NCBI GenBank assembly: GCA_029856295.1
Contig: JAHQWS010000129.1
Coordinates: forward strand, 1-6,958
From: Promethearchaeia archaeon
Lineage (GTDB): Archaea > Asgardarchaeota > Lokiarchaeia > Sigyniarchaeales > SOKP01
DNA length: 6,958 nt
Direction of reading: 5' to 3'
The notes beneath the pieces are model-generated. The model worked only from the letters and a program-made list of their open reading frames with translations, was not told the origin of the DNA and did not search any database. Shown here piece by piece: positions 1 to 6,542 of this stretch. Both the position numbers and the translations under genes were made by a program. The first letter of the stretch is position 1. Each line of letters begins with the position of its first letter.

Positions 1-2
1 CA

Positions 3-593
3 ATAATATTGAGTGTGAATTCTCAATATATTGATATCAAAAGTCTAAAATCGGAGTATATTGGCGGTTATACTCCCATAGAAAACTATAATGATGTTAT
101 TGAAAAATTAATGGTTATTACTAGAAAATTAAATAATCTTAATATCAAAGGATATTTTGGTATTGATTTCATAGAAAATAAAAATTCATTTAATTTTATA
201 GAGATTAACCCTAGATTAACCACATCGTATATTGGGTTAAGAAACATACTTAATTTTAATTGTGCAGAACTTATATTTAATTCTAATAATAATAATATTA
301 ATGACCTTGAAATTAATATCCTGTATCATTCCTATTTCATTCGTATTGATTTCTATTTTAATAAAAATGATAATATGAAGGAAAGTCATACAGATCTTAC
401 GCATAAACTAATAAAGTTAATTCCTGAATTTGTAACACCCCCCTTTTCACTTAAGGAACAGAATCAATTCTCATGTTTTATTGCTACAAAAACTAAGAAT
501 TTATACTCCTCAAAGATAAGATTGAAGGAGATAATTGAAATTATAGAAAAGTTAGATTTCACTGTTATTACACCAATAAAAACAAAATTATAG
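3..593 (+). CDS. ATP-grasp ligase, C-terminal part (5' end outside window), MfnD/COG1821-like
   Basis: The reading frame is open to the left edge and the first TTG (position 9) lies inside conserved sequence, so this is the C-terminal part of a longer protein, about 196 residues visible. Counting from that TTG, the core is GYFGIDF (48-54) followed by IEINPRLTTSYIGLR (64-78). This is the typical ATP-grasp strand pair whose Asp/Glu/Asn (D53, E65, N67) bind Mg-ATP. The 'NPRLTTSYIGLR' form is what I know from COG1821 carboligases related to tyramine-glutamate ligase MfnD (methanofuran synthesis). ATP-grasp enzymes join a carboxylate to an amine or thiol through an acyl-phosphate. The substrate cannot be read from this part, so a methanofuran role is only a possibility. 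Its last 26 nt overlap the end of the convergent membrane-protein gene. Confidence 0.8.
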   Translation: MILSVNSQYIDIKSLKSEYIGGYTPIENYNDVIEKLMVITRKLNNLNIKGYFGIDFIENKNSFNFIEINPRLTTSYIGLRNILNFNCAELIFNSNNNNINDLEINILYHSYFIRIDFYFNKNDNMKESHTDLTHKLIKLIPEFVTPPFSLKEQNQFSCFIATKTKNLYSSKIRLKEIIEIIEKLDFTVITPIKTKL

Positions 594-972
594 TAAAACC
601 TCCATAATGAAGCAGCAGTGAAATTATTAGACTACTTTCAATTTTTAAACCTTTTTTTACACATAAACTATATGATAATAACCATAATGACCATACTTGA
701 AAAATTATCAATAAAACGTTATCAATTAAATTAAAAATACTAATATTTAGTAGGTTAAACCATTTGAAAATGATATGAAATATTAGGAAGAATATCATTG
801 GATATAGAATAATTGCAAATGAAATTAAGAAATCTCCTGTATTTTCTTTTTTTTTGAAAAAAAATCGAGAGATACCTTCTAAAACAAGAAAGAAAATAAC
901 GAAATTTAAAATAAAGCTTAAACTAATTAATAATTGAATAATCATCTCGAAATTGTATTGTCCAATCTCCAT
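568..972 (-). CDS. Small four-helix membrane protein, possibly Yip1-domain-like
   Basis: This 134-residue protein is almost entirely hydrophobic, with four likely membrane segments at about residues 9-33, 46-68, 78-103 and 112-134. Short basic loops separate them (FFFKKK at 37-42, VKKGLK around 105-110). The last two segments, an aromatic-rich helix (IFQVWSLWLLSYSL), a basic link and a helix running to the C terminus, resemble the end of Yip1-family proteins. Those usually have five membrane helices, so this would be short for the family. The start at ATG 972 leaves only 14 nt to the divergent uxaE; an internal ATG at 945 is an alternative. The 3' end overlaps the ATP-grasp gene by 26 nt, tail to tail. 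Function is unknown; a link to sugar uptake through the neighbouring uxaE would be pure inference. Confidence 0.6.
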   Translation of the reverse strand: MEIGQYNFEMIIQLLISLSFILNFVIFFLVLEGISRFFFKKKENTGDFLISFAIILYPMIFFLIFHIIFKWFNLLNISIFNLIDNVLLIIFQVWSLWLLSYSLCVKKGLKIESSLIISLLLHYGGFTIILFLLV

Positions 973-986
973 AAAATATAAAAGGA

Positions 987-2408
987 ATGAGGAAAATCCA
1001 TTTAAAAAACAAAGTATTGTTCTTTATTGCAAGAGTAAATAAAAAGAAATCCTTGTATTTAATATCTAAAAAAAGTTTTACATCTGAGTTTAAAGGCGAA
1101 GTTCAACCTATTGACACATTATTTATTCAAGAAGTTGAGATGAATTATAATAACTCACAAACACTTCAGAAGATTTTTCCTTTTACTTTATCTATATCCC
1201 TTCGCGATAAGAAAACTACCTTTGGGTGCGGTGATAGGCTTGGTTTAGCAACGCCGGGCCATATTCGCGCTGCTATAAAATATAAGGTATATCCTGTACT
1301 TGCTCAACAATCCATCAGAGAATTAAACTTAACAAGAAGGAATTATAATCAAGTAACTACAGATGTAGCGTTTTTGGTATTTCAAGAAGGTTTTGAGAGA
1401 GGTTATGGTGCCGATGGAGACCACTTAAAAACCATTGAAGATATTAATATTGCCTTAAAGGCTGGAATGCCAATGATAACGTTAGATTTAACCGATGTTT
1501 TAAATACAGAAGTTTCCAATTGGAATGATGTTAGGATTAATGAAGAATTTGAAAAATTGGAAGAATATGAAAAAAAACGATTAATAAATACATATACGAA
1601 TCAATTATTTCAAATTGGAGAATATAAAGTAACTTTCACTTTACTGGAAGCTAAATTTTGTACGCTTTTATATCTAGAAGCATTAAATTTTGCCAAAAAA
1701 GTGGATATGCATTTAAAAAAGCATCGTGGTGATGAATATGATCTTGAAATTAGCATCGATGAAACAACTACACCAACCTTACCTACACACCATTTATTCA
1801 TAATTAATGAATTAATTCATAGAAAAATATCTATTAACTCTTTAGCTCCGAGATTTATAGGTGAATTTCAAAAAGCTATTGACTACTTAGGAGATGTTAA
1901 TGACTTTGAGAAAAATTTTAAGATACATTGTGAAATTGCGAAAAAATACGGAAATTACAAAATTTCCATACATTCTGGAAGCGATAAATTTTCAATATAT
2001 CCTGTTATTGGGAAATATACAGGATTGCGCTTACATGTGAAAACTGCTGGAACAAGTTGGCTTGAAGCACTCAGATGTGTAGCACAATGTAATCCGAATT
2101 TATATCGAAAAATACATAAAAAAGCCCTCCAATATTATGATGATGCTTTAAAGTATTATCACATAACAGCCGATATTTCAAAAATAAAAAAGATAAATGA
2201 TGTAGAAGACAAAAACTTAATTGAATATTTAGAAAAAGATGAATCACGGCAATTACTTCACATTACTTATGGAGGATTACTAAGTGATCCCGAAATTAGA
2301 GAGGAGTTTTTCAATACTTTAAATGAATATGAAGATATTCATTATGAATTAGTCAAAAATAATATAACAAAACATATGGAATTATTGGGTATAGAAAAAA
2401 GAAAATAA
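987..2408 (+). CDS. uxaE: Tagaturonate/fructuronate epimerase UxaE
   Basis: A cytoplasmic enzyme of 473 residues that interconverts D-tagaturonate and D-fructuronate, as described for Thermotoga maritima TM0440. The conserved blocks are all present in order: FGCGDRLGLATPGHIR (79-94), AQQSIRE (106-112), FQEGFERGYGADGDHLK (132-148), SIDETTTPT (256-264), RFIGE (289-293), ISIHSGSDKFSIYP (326-339), LHVKTAGTSWLEAL (349-362) and RQLLHITYG (421-429). The His, Asp and Glu residues in these blocks are plausible metal and substrate ligands. The N terminus is somewhat shorter than I recall for the Thermotoga protein. A stop at 972-974 prevents extension, so ATG 987 is the first usable ATG; the AAAGGA just before it is too close for a normal ribosome binding site. 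uxaC follows after 18 nt, indicating one operon. I found no frameshift or missing block. Confidence 0.94.
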   Translation: MRKIHLKNKVLFFIARVNKKKSLYLISKKSFTSEFKGEVQPIDTLFIQEVEMNYNNSQTLQKIFPFTLSISLRDKKTTFGCGDRLGLATPGHIRAAIKYKVYPVLAQQSIRELNLTRRNYNQVTTDVAFLVFQEGFERGYGADGDHLKTIEDINIALKAGMPMITLDLTDVLNTEVSNWNDVRINEEFEKLEEYEKKRLINTYTNQLFQIGEYKVTFTLLEAKFCTLLYLEALNFAKKVDMHLKKHRGDEYDLEISIDETTTPTLPTHHLFIINELIHRKISINSLAPRFIGEFQKAIDYLGDVNDFEKNFKIHCEIAKKYGNYKISIHSGSDKFSIYPVIGKYTGLRLHVKTAGTSWLEALRCVAQCNPNLYRKIHKKALQYYDDALKYYHITADISKIKKINDVEDKNLIEYLEKDESRQLLHITYGGLLSDPEIREEFFNTLNEYEDIHYELVKNNITKHMELLGIEKRK

Positions 2409-2413
2409 AAAAT

Positions 2414-2419
2414 AAAGGA
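2414..2419 (+). promoter_or_regulatory. Ribosome binding site of uxaC
   Basis: AAAGGA ends 7 nt before the uxaC ATG at 2427 and lies wholly in the 18-nt gap after the uxaE stop. This normal Shine-Dalgarno-like spacing supports the chosen uxaC start and translation of both genes from one message. Confidence 0.55.
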
Positions 2420-2426
2420 ATTCAAT

Positions 2427-3848
2427 ATGGATCAAAATTTTATAACGGAAGACTTTCTTTTGTATTCAAAATCAGCAAAAGTGCTATATCATAATTATGC
2501 TAAAAATATGCCTATTATTGATTATCATTCTCACCTTCCCCCTGATCAAATTGCGAATGATATCAAATATGAAAATATTACTCAAATTTGGTTATATGGA
2601 GACCACTATAAATGGCGCTTGATGAGAGCTTATGGAATTAATGAACAATATATTACAGGAAATAAAAGCGATTATGAAAAATTTAATGCTTGGGCCGAAA
2701 CAGTCCCTTATACAATTCGTAATCCGAGTTATCATTGGACTCATCTTGAGCTTAAAAATTATTTTGGGATTAATGATCGTGTGCTAAATCTAAACTCTGC
2801 AGAAATTATTTATAATAAATGTAATGAATTACTGCAGACTGATGATTTCAGCGTAAAGAATTTATTGAGAAAGTTTAACGTCAAAATAGTATGTACTACT
2901 GATGACCCTACAAGTAATCTTGAATATCATAAAAAATTAAGGGAAGAGAAATTTGAAATAAAAGTATTACCCACATTTCGCCCAGATAAAGGTATGGCGG
3001 TTGAATCTCCAAAGATTTTTAATGAATGGGTTGATAAGTTAGAAACTATTACCAATACTACTATTGATAATTATGATACATACATTTCGGCAATAAAAGA
3101 GCGACATGATATTTTTCATGATATAGGTTGTAGAATATCTGACCATGGGCTCGAGATTATTTTAGCTGAGGATTACTCTGAGAGTGAAATATCGAGGATC
3201 TTTAAGAAAATAAGAGCCGGCAATAGACTTGAAAACAATGAAATTGTAAAATTCAAGTCTGCTATGATGATTGAATTTGCATTAATGAATCATGGAAAAA
3301 ACTGGACACAGATGATACATATTGGAGCTATGAGAAATAATAACTCAAGATTATTTAGAATGCTCGGACCTGACTCGGGATTTGATTCTATTGGAGAATC
3401 CGAGATAGCACGATCACTTTCGAAATTTCTCGATAACCTTGATAATGATGATAGGCTTCCCAAGACTATACTTTTTAATTTAAATCCAAAAGATAATGGA
3501 TTAATTGCATCGATGATAGGAAATTTCCAAGATGGATCTATCCCTGGAAAAATCCAATTCGGCCCTGCATGGTGGTTTCTCGATACCAAATTGGGAATGA
3601 CGAATCAAATCAATGCTCTTTCAGACATGGGAATGCTGAGCAAATTTGTGGGAATGGTAACTGATTCGAGATCATTTTTATCATACCCACGACATGAGTA
3701 CTTTCGCAGGATCTTATGCAATATTTTAGGGGAAGAAATTGATAAAGGTGAATTACCAAACGATCTAGAATTGATCGGAAATATTGTTCAAGATATTTGC
3801 TATAACAATGCAAAAAATTATTTTGATATTGATCTAATTTGGTATTGA
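2427..3848 (+). CDS. uxaC: Glucuronate/galacturonate isomerase UxaC
   Basis: Uronate isomerase (EC 5.3.1.12), converting D-glucuronate to D-fructuronate and D-galacturonate to D-tagaturonate in the cytoplasm. At 473 residues it is full length (the E. coli enzyme is about 470) and aligns end to end with it by eye. It is a TIM barrel of the amidohydrolase superfamily. Visible motifs are TEDFLL (7-12), the metal-binding DYHSHLPP (32-39, H34 and H36), GDHYKWR (58-64), TTDDP (157-161), SDH (238-240), HIGAMRNNN (298-306), LGPDSGFDS (313-321) and TDSRSFLSYPRHEYFRR (412-428) with the conserved Asp/Arg pair. It follows uxaE in one operon, and its galacturonate product is the UxaE substrate, so the pair delivers both hexuronates as fructuronate. 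Fructuronate reductase and mannonate dehydratase, the usual next steps, are not in the window. It ends 21 nt from the end of the convergent HEAT gene. Confidence 0.96.
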   Translation: MDQNFITEDFLLYSKSAKVLYHNYAKNMPIIDYHSHLPPDQIANDIKYENITQIWLYGDHYKWRLMRAYGINEQYITGNKSDYEKFNAWAETVPYTIRNPSYHWTHLELKNYFGINDRVLNLNSAEIIYNKCNELLQTDDFSVKNLLRKFNVKIVCTTDDPTSNLEYHKKLREEKFEIKVLPTFRPDKGMAVESPKIFNEWVDKLETITNTTIDNYDTYISAIKERHDIFHDIGCRISDHGLEIILAEDYSESEISRIFKKIRAGNRLENNEIVKFKSAMMIEFALMNHGKNWTQMIHIGAMRNNNSRLFRMLGPDSGFDSIGESEIARSLSKFLDNLDNDDRLPKTILFNLNPKDNGLIASMIGNFQDGSIPGKIQFGPAWWFLDTKLGMTNQINALSDMGMLSKFVGMVTDSRSFLSYPRHEYFRRILCNILGEEIDKGELPNDLELIGNIVQDICYNNAKNYFDIDLIWY

Positions 3849-3869
3849 TTTATTTATAAGAATTTGAAT

Positions 3870-4589
3870 TTATAAGTCTTTAATTACTCTTACTCTGTCC
3901 CAAAAATTTGGTAGAGAATGAATTTCATTGCCCTTAAGATATATTTTCCTAAGTTCTGAAAGCGAGATCGTAGATTTCGATAATGGCTTTAATTTAAGAC
4001 CTCCAGATCTTAAATACATAAGCCTTGGGAGCAAGCCTATATTATCAGGATACCTTTTCAATAGTTCCATAATTTTAAACCAAGAGGAATATATATCTAG
4101 TTGAAAATCCCTCGAAAATTCTATACATAATACTCCTAAATTCAGTATTAATTCTATCTCATCAGCAATAATGCTATATACATCTTCAAGTTTTTTCAGT
4201 AAAGCTTTCTTGAAAAGATTAAAATGAGGGTCATCAATACTGTTAAATAAATCAAGTAATTCCTTAACCACAATAACAGAATCTTCGTGATTTACAGCCC
4301 ATTTTAATACTAGATAATTATTCTTCTTAGGAAAATCTTTAACTAATACCCTTGTTGCTGCTCTTCTGACTAATGCACTTTTATCTGAAACCAAACAATT
4401 TTCTATGATTCTATAGATTTTTTGTGTTTTTAACCCTAATTTCGAAAATGCATCAATACATTTAGCTCTAATTTCATCGCCATCACTTTCTTCAAGTATT
4501 GATATCAAAAGCTCCATCGCGGCGATTTTAGGTAATTGATTATTCGCAACCTTATAACATACATCTTCAGGAGTTAAGGCTAAACTCAA
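3870..4589 (-). CDS. HEAT-repeat protein with short leucine-rich tail (Asgard-type)
   Basis: A 239-residue, probably cytoplasmic, scaffold-like protein. Residues 1-140 form paired amphipathic helices with HEAT-repeat spacing: LTPEDVCYKVANNQ (5-18), then AAMELLISILEESDGDEIR (23-41) and LVSDKSALVRRAATRVLVKDF (66-86), where 'SD...VRR.A' is the typical HEAT turn and second helix. The C terminus has one leucine-rich-like unit, ISLSELRKIYLKGNEIHSLP (208-227). This N-terminal block followed by leucine-rich repeats is a layout I associate with Lokiarchaeia, where the repeat section is usually longer, so this copy may be cut short. The proposed start is TTG 4589, with TAGGGAT just upstream as a possible ribosome binding site; the frame stays open to 4619 without an ATG. 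It lies 130 nt downstream of the GTPase gene on the same strand, so a GTPase-partner role is an attractive but untested inference. Confidence 0.75.
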   Translation of the reverse strand: MSLALTPEDVCYKVANNQLPKIAAMELLISILEESDGDEIRAKCIDAFSKLGLKTQKIYRIIENCLVSDKSALVRRAATRVLVKDFPKKNNYLVLKWAVNHEDSVIVVKELLDLFNSIDDPHFNLFKKALLKKLEDVYSIIADEIELILNLGVLCIEFSRDFQLDIYSSWFKIMELLKRYPDNIGLLPRLMYLRSGGLKLKPLSKSTISLSELRKIYLKGNEIHSLPNFWDRVRVIKDL

Positions 4590-4681
4590 ATAGATCCCTA
4601 AAATTAAAATTAATTTCTAACAGCCAATTATATTAGTTTAAGCAGAACTTCTAATTAAAAGTATTTAAGATATACCCCCAG

Positions 4682-4699
4682 AAAAAAGAGAACAAAAAA
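4682..4699 (-). terminator. T-rich terminator after the GTPase gene
   Basis: Read on the minus strand, two T6 runs separated by a short CTC-containing spacer lie about 20-40 nt past the GTPase stop. Archaeal RNA polymerase terminates at such T-runs without needing a hairpin. The site would separate the GTPase transcript from the HEAT gene, though read-through is possible. Confidence 0.4.
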
Positions 4700-4719
4700 T
4701 ACCCAAATTCTAAAGAAAT

Positions 4720-5322
4720 TTAATTCTCTAAATTTAGACCAGAAATCAATTGGCTGCCATATAATTCTCTAAACACTAAACTCAACACCTTTTCAAAAGA
4801 ATCAAGAATGCCTTCTCCATTGAGTGCAATCGTCTTAGTAGTGTGGATATTTCTTAGCAAATGAAAATCTATATCTTTCAAAAATAATGCAGGACTAAAT
4901 TTATTTGGAAGGTCATTTTTGTTTAAAGAAATAACTTTTGGCATTTTAATTAAGGAATCCCCAAAATATGAATTTAGTTCATTCCACGAAATTACGTTCC
5001 GTTCATAAGCACTTTTCTGAGAATCCGCCACAAATATGAGCCCATCTAATGCTTTAAGTGTTATTGGTCTAGTGACAATATAGAAGTCTTGCCCTGTGGT
5101 AGAATAGACATGAATTTTAAGTTTCCAGTTGTCGTTCTGAAAATTTATCAAGCCATAGTCAAAGAATAAAGTCCTTCCAATTGAACTATTTATAGAAAAG
5201 ACCTCGCTTTTTTTTCCGAAGTGGTTAAAGAGTGCCTTAAGTGAGGTTGTCTTTCCAGATAACGCGGGGCCAAAATAAACTATTTTGATACTAATTTCTT
5301 TTGTAAGGGCATCAATAATCAA
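4720..5322 (-). CDS. MglA/Ras-like small GTPase
   Basis: A single-domain small GTPase of 200 residues. The P-loop is GPALSGKTTS (18-27), T51 in GRTLFFDYG (49-57) is in the switch I region, the G3 motif is YSTTGQDF (73-80), the G4 motif is LNKNDL (133-138), and ALNGEGI (166-172) is the probable G5 loop. The wording RTLFFDY, GLIFVADSQ and NKNDLPN closely follows bacterial MglA. As in MglA, the usual Asp of the G3 DxxG motif is replaced by Thr, so this is probably a family trait rather than damage. No lipidation motif or membrane segment is seen. The start is taken as TTG 5322: a stop lies two codons upstream, there is no in-frame ATG before the P-loop, and this start gives the usual MglA lead-in length. 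A TATA-like box fits upstream. Asgard genomes carry many such GTPases; the specific role is unknown. The HEAT gene downstream may encode a partner. Confidence 0.9.
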   Translation of the reverse strand: MIIDALTKEISIKIVYFGPALSGKTTSLKALFNHFGKKSEVFSINSSIGRTLFFDYGLINFQNDNWKLKIHVYSTTGQDFYIVTRPITLKALDGLIFVADSQKSAYERNVISWNELNSYFGDSLIKMPKVISLNKNDLPNKFSPALFLKDIDFHLLRNIHTTKTIALNGEGILDSFEKVLSLVFRELYGSQLISGLNLEN

Positions 5323-5364
5323 ACTTTAATCAACACGATAGTTTTATATTAATTTCAAAATTAG

Positions 5365-5373
5365 ATATAAAAA
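5365..5373 (-). promoter_or_regulatory. TATA-like box for the GTPase gene
   Basis: The minus strand reads TTTTTATAT here, close to the archaeal TATA consensus. Transcription about 25 nt downstream would begin near 5340, giving a leader of about 18 nt before the TTG start at 5322. This spacing supports that start. The call rests on sequence and spacing only. Confidence 0.4.
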
Positions 5374-5423
5374 CCCTAGGATTTTTAAAACAACTGATGC
5401 AAAAGTAAATAAAATCCCTTAAA

Positions 5424-5435
5424 TTATAATATAAT
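5424..5435 (+). promoter_or_regulatory. TATA-like box for the small membrane-protein gene
   Basis: TTATAATATAAT precedes the small membrane-protein gene and would place the transcript start near 5455, about 35 nt before its ATG. AAAAAGGG at 5471-5478 is a plausible ribosome binding site 11 nt before ATG 5490. In such AT-rich DNA the box itself is weak evidence. With the GTPase promoter it makes 5323-5489 a divergent promoter region; I see nothing else in it. Confidence 0.3.
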
Positions 5436-5489
5436 ACTTATCCATCCAATTTCTAATAATAATTCATGTTAAAAAGGGCGTTATGAGAA

Positions 5490-5702
5490 ATGAGTGAAGT
5501 GGTTTTTGCAGAACCCGAGGACGAAGAGTATAAAAAGGATAAAAAAATTAATAATAAGGAAACGATAAGGTGGCATGGTAAAGACATCGAAGCCGCGAAA
5601 TTACACAAAAAAATGAGTCACAAACCAAGGATATTAGGTACTATTCTTATCAATCTTACGATTGTAATCGTGATTATAATTATAATCCTGTTAGTTCTAT
5701 AA
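5490..5702 (+). CDS. Small tail-anchored membrane protein with acidic head
   Basis: A 70-residue protein that I cannot assign to a family. It starts with an acidic stretch (EPEDEE, 8-13), continues with a charged Lys-rich region (14-47), and ends in one strongly hydrophobic helix of Ile, Val and Leu (about 48-70) that runs to the last residue. This is the topology of a tail-anchored protein, with the head expected in the cytoplasm. There is no signal peptide and I do not recognise it as Sec61-beta or SecE. The ATG at 5490 has AAAAAGGG at suitable spacing; an out-of-frame ATG at 5483 opens a four-codon frame overlapping the start. The last eight codons, the stop and the next 14 nt are repeated at 6543-6585 beyond the toxin-antitoxin cassette, so this gene end looks like an insertion or duplication site. 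Confidence 0.7.
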   Translation: MSEVVFAEPEDEEYKKDKKINNKETIRWHGKDIEAAKLHKKMSHKPRILGTILINLTIVIVIIIIILLVL

Positions 5703-5716
5703 TTTGAGGTTAAAGA
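5674..5716 (+). repeat. 43-bp direct repeat, copy 1 (3' end of small membrane-protein gene)
   Basis: This copy matches 6543-6585 at 41 of 43 positions, offset 869 bp. It covers the last eight codons of the small membrane-protein gene, its stop and 14 nt of downstream sequence. It begins in a perfect palindrome, ATTATAATTATAAT (5673-5686). The two differences, at 5688 and 5697, are both silent C/T changes in leucine codons. Confidence 0.9.
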
Positions 5717-5747
5717 AGAAGCAATTATAATTTCATATCATTATCAT

Positions 5748-6089
5748 TTATTTTACTATTACCCTTTCTATATATTTGAGCACATCATACATATTTGTTT
5801 CATTAGATTCTTCTACGTCGGGGGTATGCTTATGATGTGAGTATGTTTTTAATGATTTATGGTGAGGAGAATTATCCCATCTGATTATTAATTTACCTTC
5901 ATTATTTTGCCAATGATAAGAATATATATGTTCTTTTGATGATGTATATTCTTTAATGTAAAGGAAATCATCATTTATAAGTTCTAATTTGGCTTTATAA
6001 TAAAAAAAGTCTCGACCAGAATTGAAATCAATAACCGTATGATTTTTAATTATTTTACTCTCTCTAAACGATTTTAATATTTTTTGCAT
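5748..6089 (-). CDS. Toxin component, DUF6516/TumE-like
   Basis: A 113-residue protein that matches my memory of the DUF6516/TumE toxin-antitoxin family, which is common in archaea and some bacteria. The pattern includes YYKAKLEL (30-37), YIKEY (44-48), YSYHWQ (56-61), RWDNSPHH (70-77) and SHHKH (84-88). The dense conserved His, Trp, Arg and Asp residues suggest a catalytic or nucleic-acid-handling site, but I do not know an established mechanism. Its ATG at 6089 lies 26 nt inside the upstream antitoxin gene, suggesting coupled translation; no later in-frame ATG fits. Small size, the overlapping partner and repeat-bounded location all support a toxin-antitoxin role. No truncation is evident. 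Confidence 0.75.
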   Translation of the reverse strand: MQKILKSFRESKIIKNHTVIDFNSGRDFFYYKAKLELINDDFLYIKEYTSSKEHIYSYHWQNNEGKLIIRWDNSPHHKSLKTYSHHKHTPDVEESNETNMYDVLKYIERVIVK

Positions 6090-6333
6090 TATTGATTTCA
6101 GATATTTTTTTTTCTAAATCTAAAAAAGTATCATAATTAGCCTTCCACTCTATGTAATCATCCCAATTCCCAAATTCTTCTTCTTTTTTTTCGATTTCTT
6201 CTCTGAATCTGTCTAATGAGCACCCATATTTACTTTCAAAAAGTTTAATCTTTTCTTTAACTAAAGTCAACTGTGAAATAACTTTTAATTTTTCATATTC
6301 TTTAATTTCTTCTTTTGAAATTTTAATATCCAT
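6064..6333 (-). CDS. Antitoxin-like partner of the DUF6516/TumE-like toxin
   Basis: An 89-residue, highly charged and mostly helical protein. A Lys/Glu-rich N-terminal helix (residues 5-35) leads into FESKYGCSLDRFREEIEKK (32-50) and then WDDYIEWKA (57-65), followed by a Leu/Ile-rich C-terminal helix. The 'KYG...F....W.DYIEW' pattern is what I recall for small partners encoded immediately upstream of DUF6516 genes, often described as antitoxins. I see no separate DNA-binding motif, so autoregulation cannot be claimed. It is the first gene of the pair and its last 26 nt overlap the toxin start, an order that makes antitoxin before toxin. The start is ATG 6333; the leader AAAAGAA is only a weak ribosome binding site. 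Confidence 0.65.
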   Translation of the reverse strand: MDIKISKEEIKEYEKLKVISQLTLVKEKIKLFESKYGCSLDRFREEIEKKEEEFGNWDDYIEWKANYDTFLDLEKKISEINNAKNIKIV

Positions 6334-6376
6334 TTCTTTTATTCACTTTTGTAATATTTCAATTTTGATTTGAGAA

Positions 6377-6385
6377 TTTATTTAA
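6377..6385 (-). promoter_or_regulatory. Possible TATA box of the toxin-antitoxin pair
   Basis: The minus strand reads TTAAATAAA here. Initiation about 25 nt downstream would start the message near 6352 and give a leader of about 20 nt. Several other A/T stretches nearby could serve (for example AATATAAAAC at 6401-6410), so this is tentative. Confidence 0.22.
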
Positions 6386-6542
6386 TAATTAAAGGAAGTT
6401 GTTTTATATTTTTTTGAATTTTTGATTAGAATTTAAATCCTAATATAAAAATTATTATCTAAATATAAAATTTTATTTAAAATCAATATTGACAGAATTT
6501 AAAATTAATGTTAATTTGATTAAAAAGGATAAAGATATAGAT

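Noticed and set aside
29..43. TATTGATATCAAAAG also present near 4497-4511
   Set aside because: A single 15-bp A/T-rich match around a TTGATATCAA palindrome inside two unrelated coding genes; likely chance.
843..875. Long T-run followed by A-run that could form a hairpin or terminator
   Set aside because: It lies inside the membrane-protein gene and encodes the FFFKKK loop, so codon composition explains it. It may be prone to slippage but shows no disruption.
1610..1801. 63-codon open frame on the minus strand inside uxaE
   Set aside because: It lies wholly antisense to a strongly conserved enzyme gene, and its product shows no recognisable features.
3290..3813. Two minus-strand open frames (about 99 and 67 codons) inside uxaC
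   Set aside because: Both are antisense to conserved UxaC blocks such as LGPDSGFDS and the RHEYFRR region; they are by-products of that coding strand.
6421..6542. Short A/T repeats such as AGAATTTAAA occurring twice, considered as a CRISPR or origin-like array
   Set aside because: The copies are about 10 bp, low in complexity and not regularly spaced; no spacer-repeat pattern is present.
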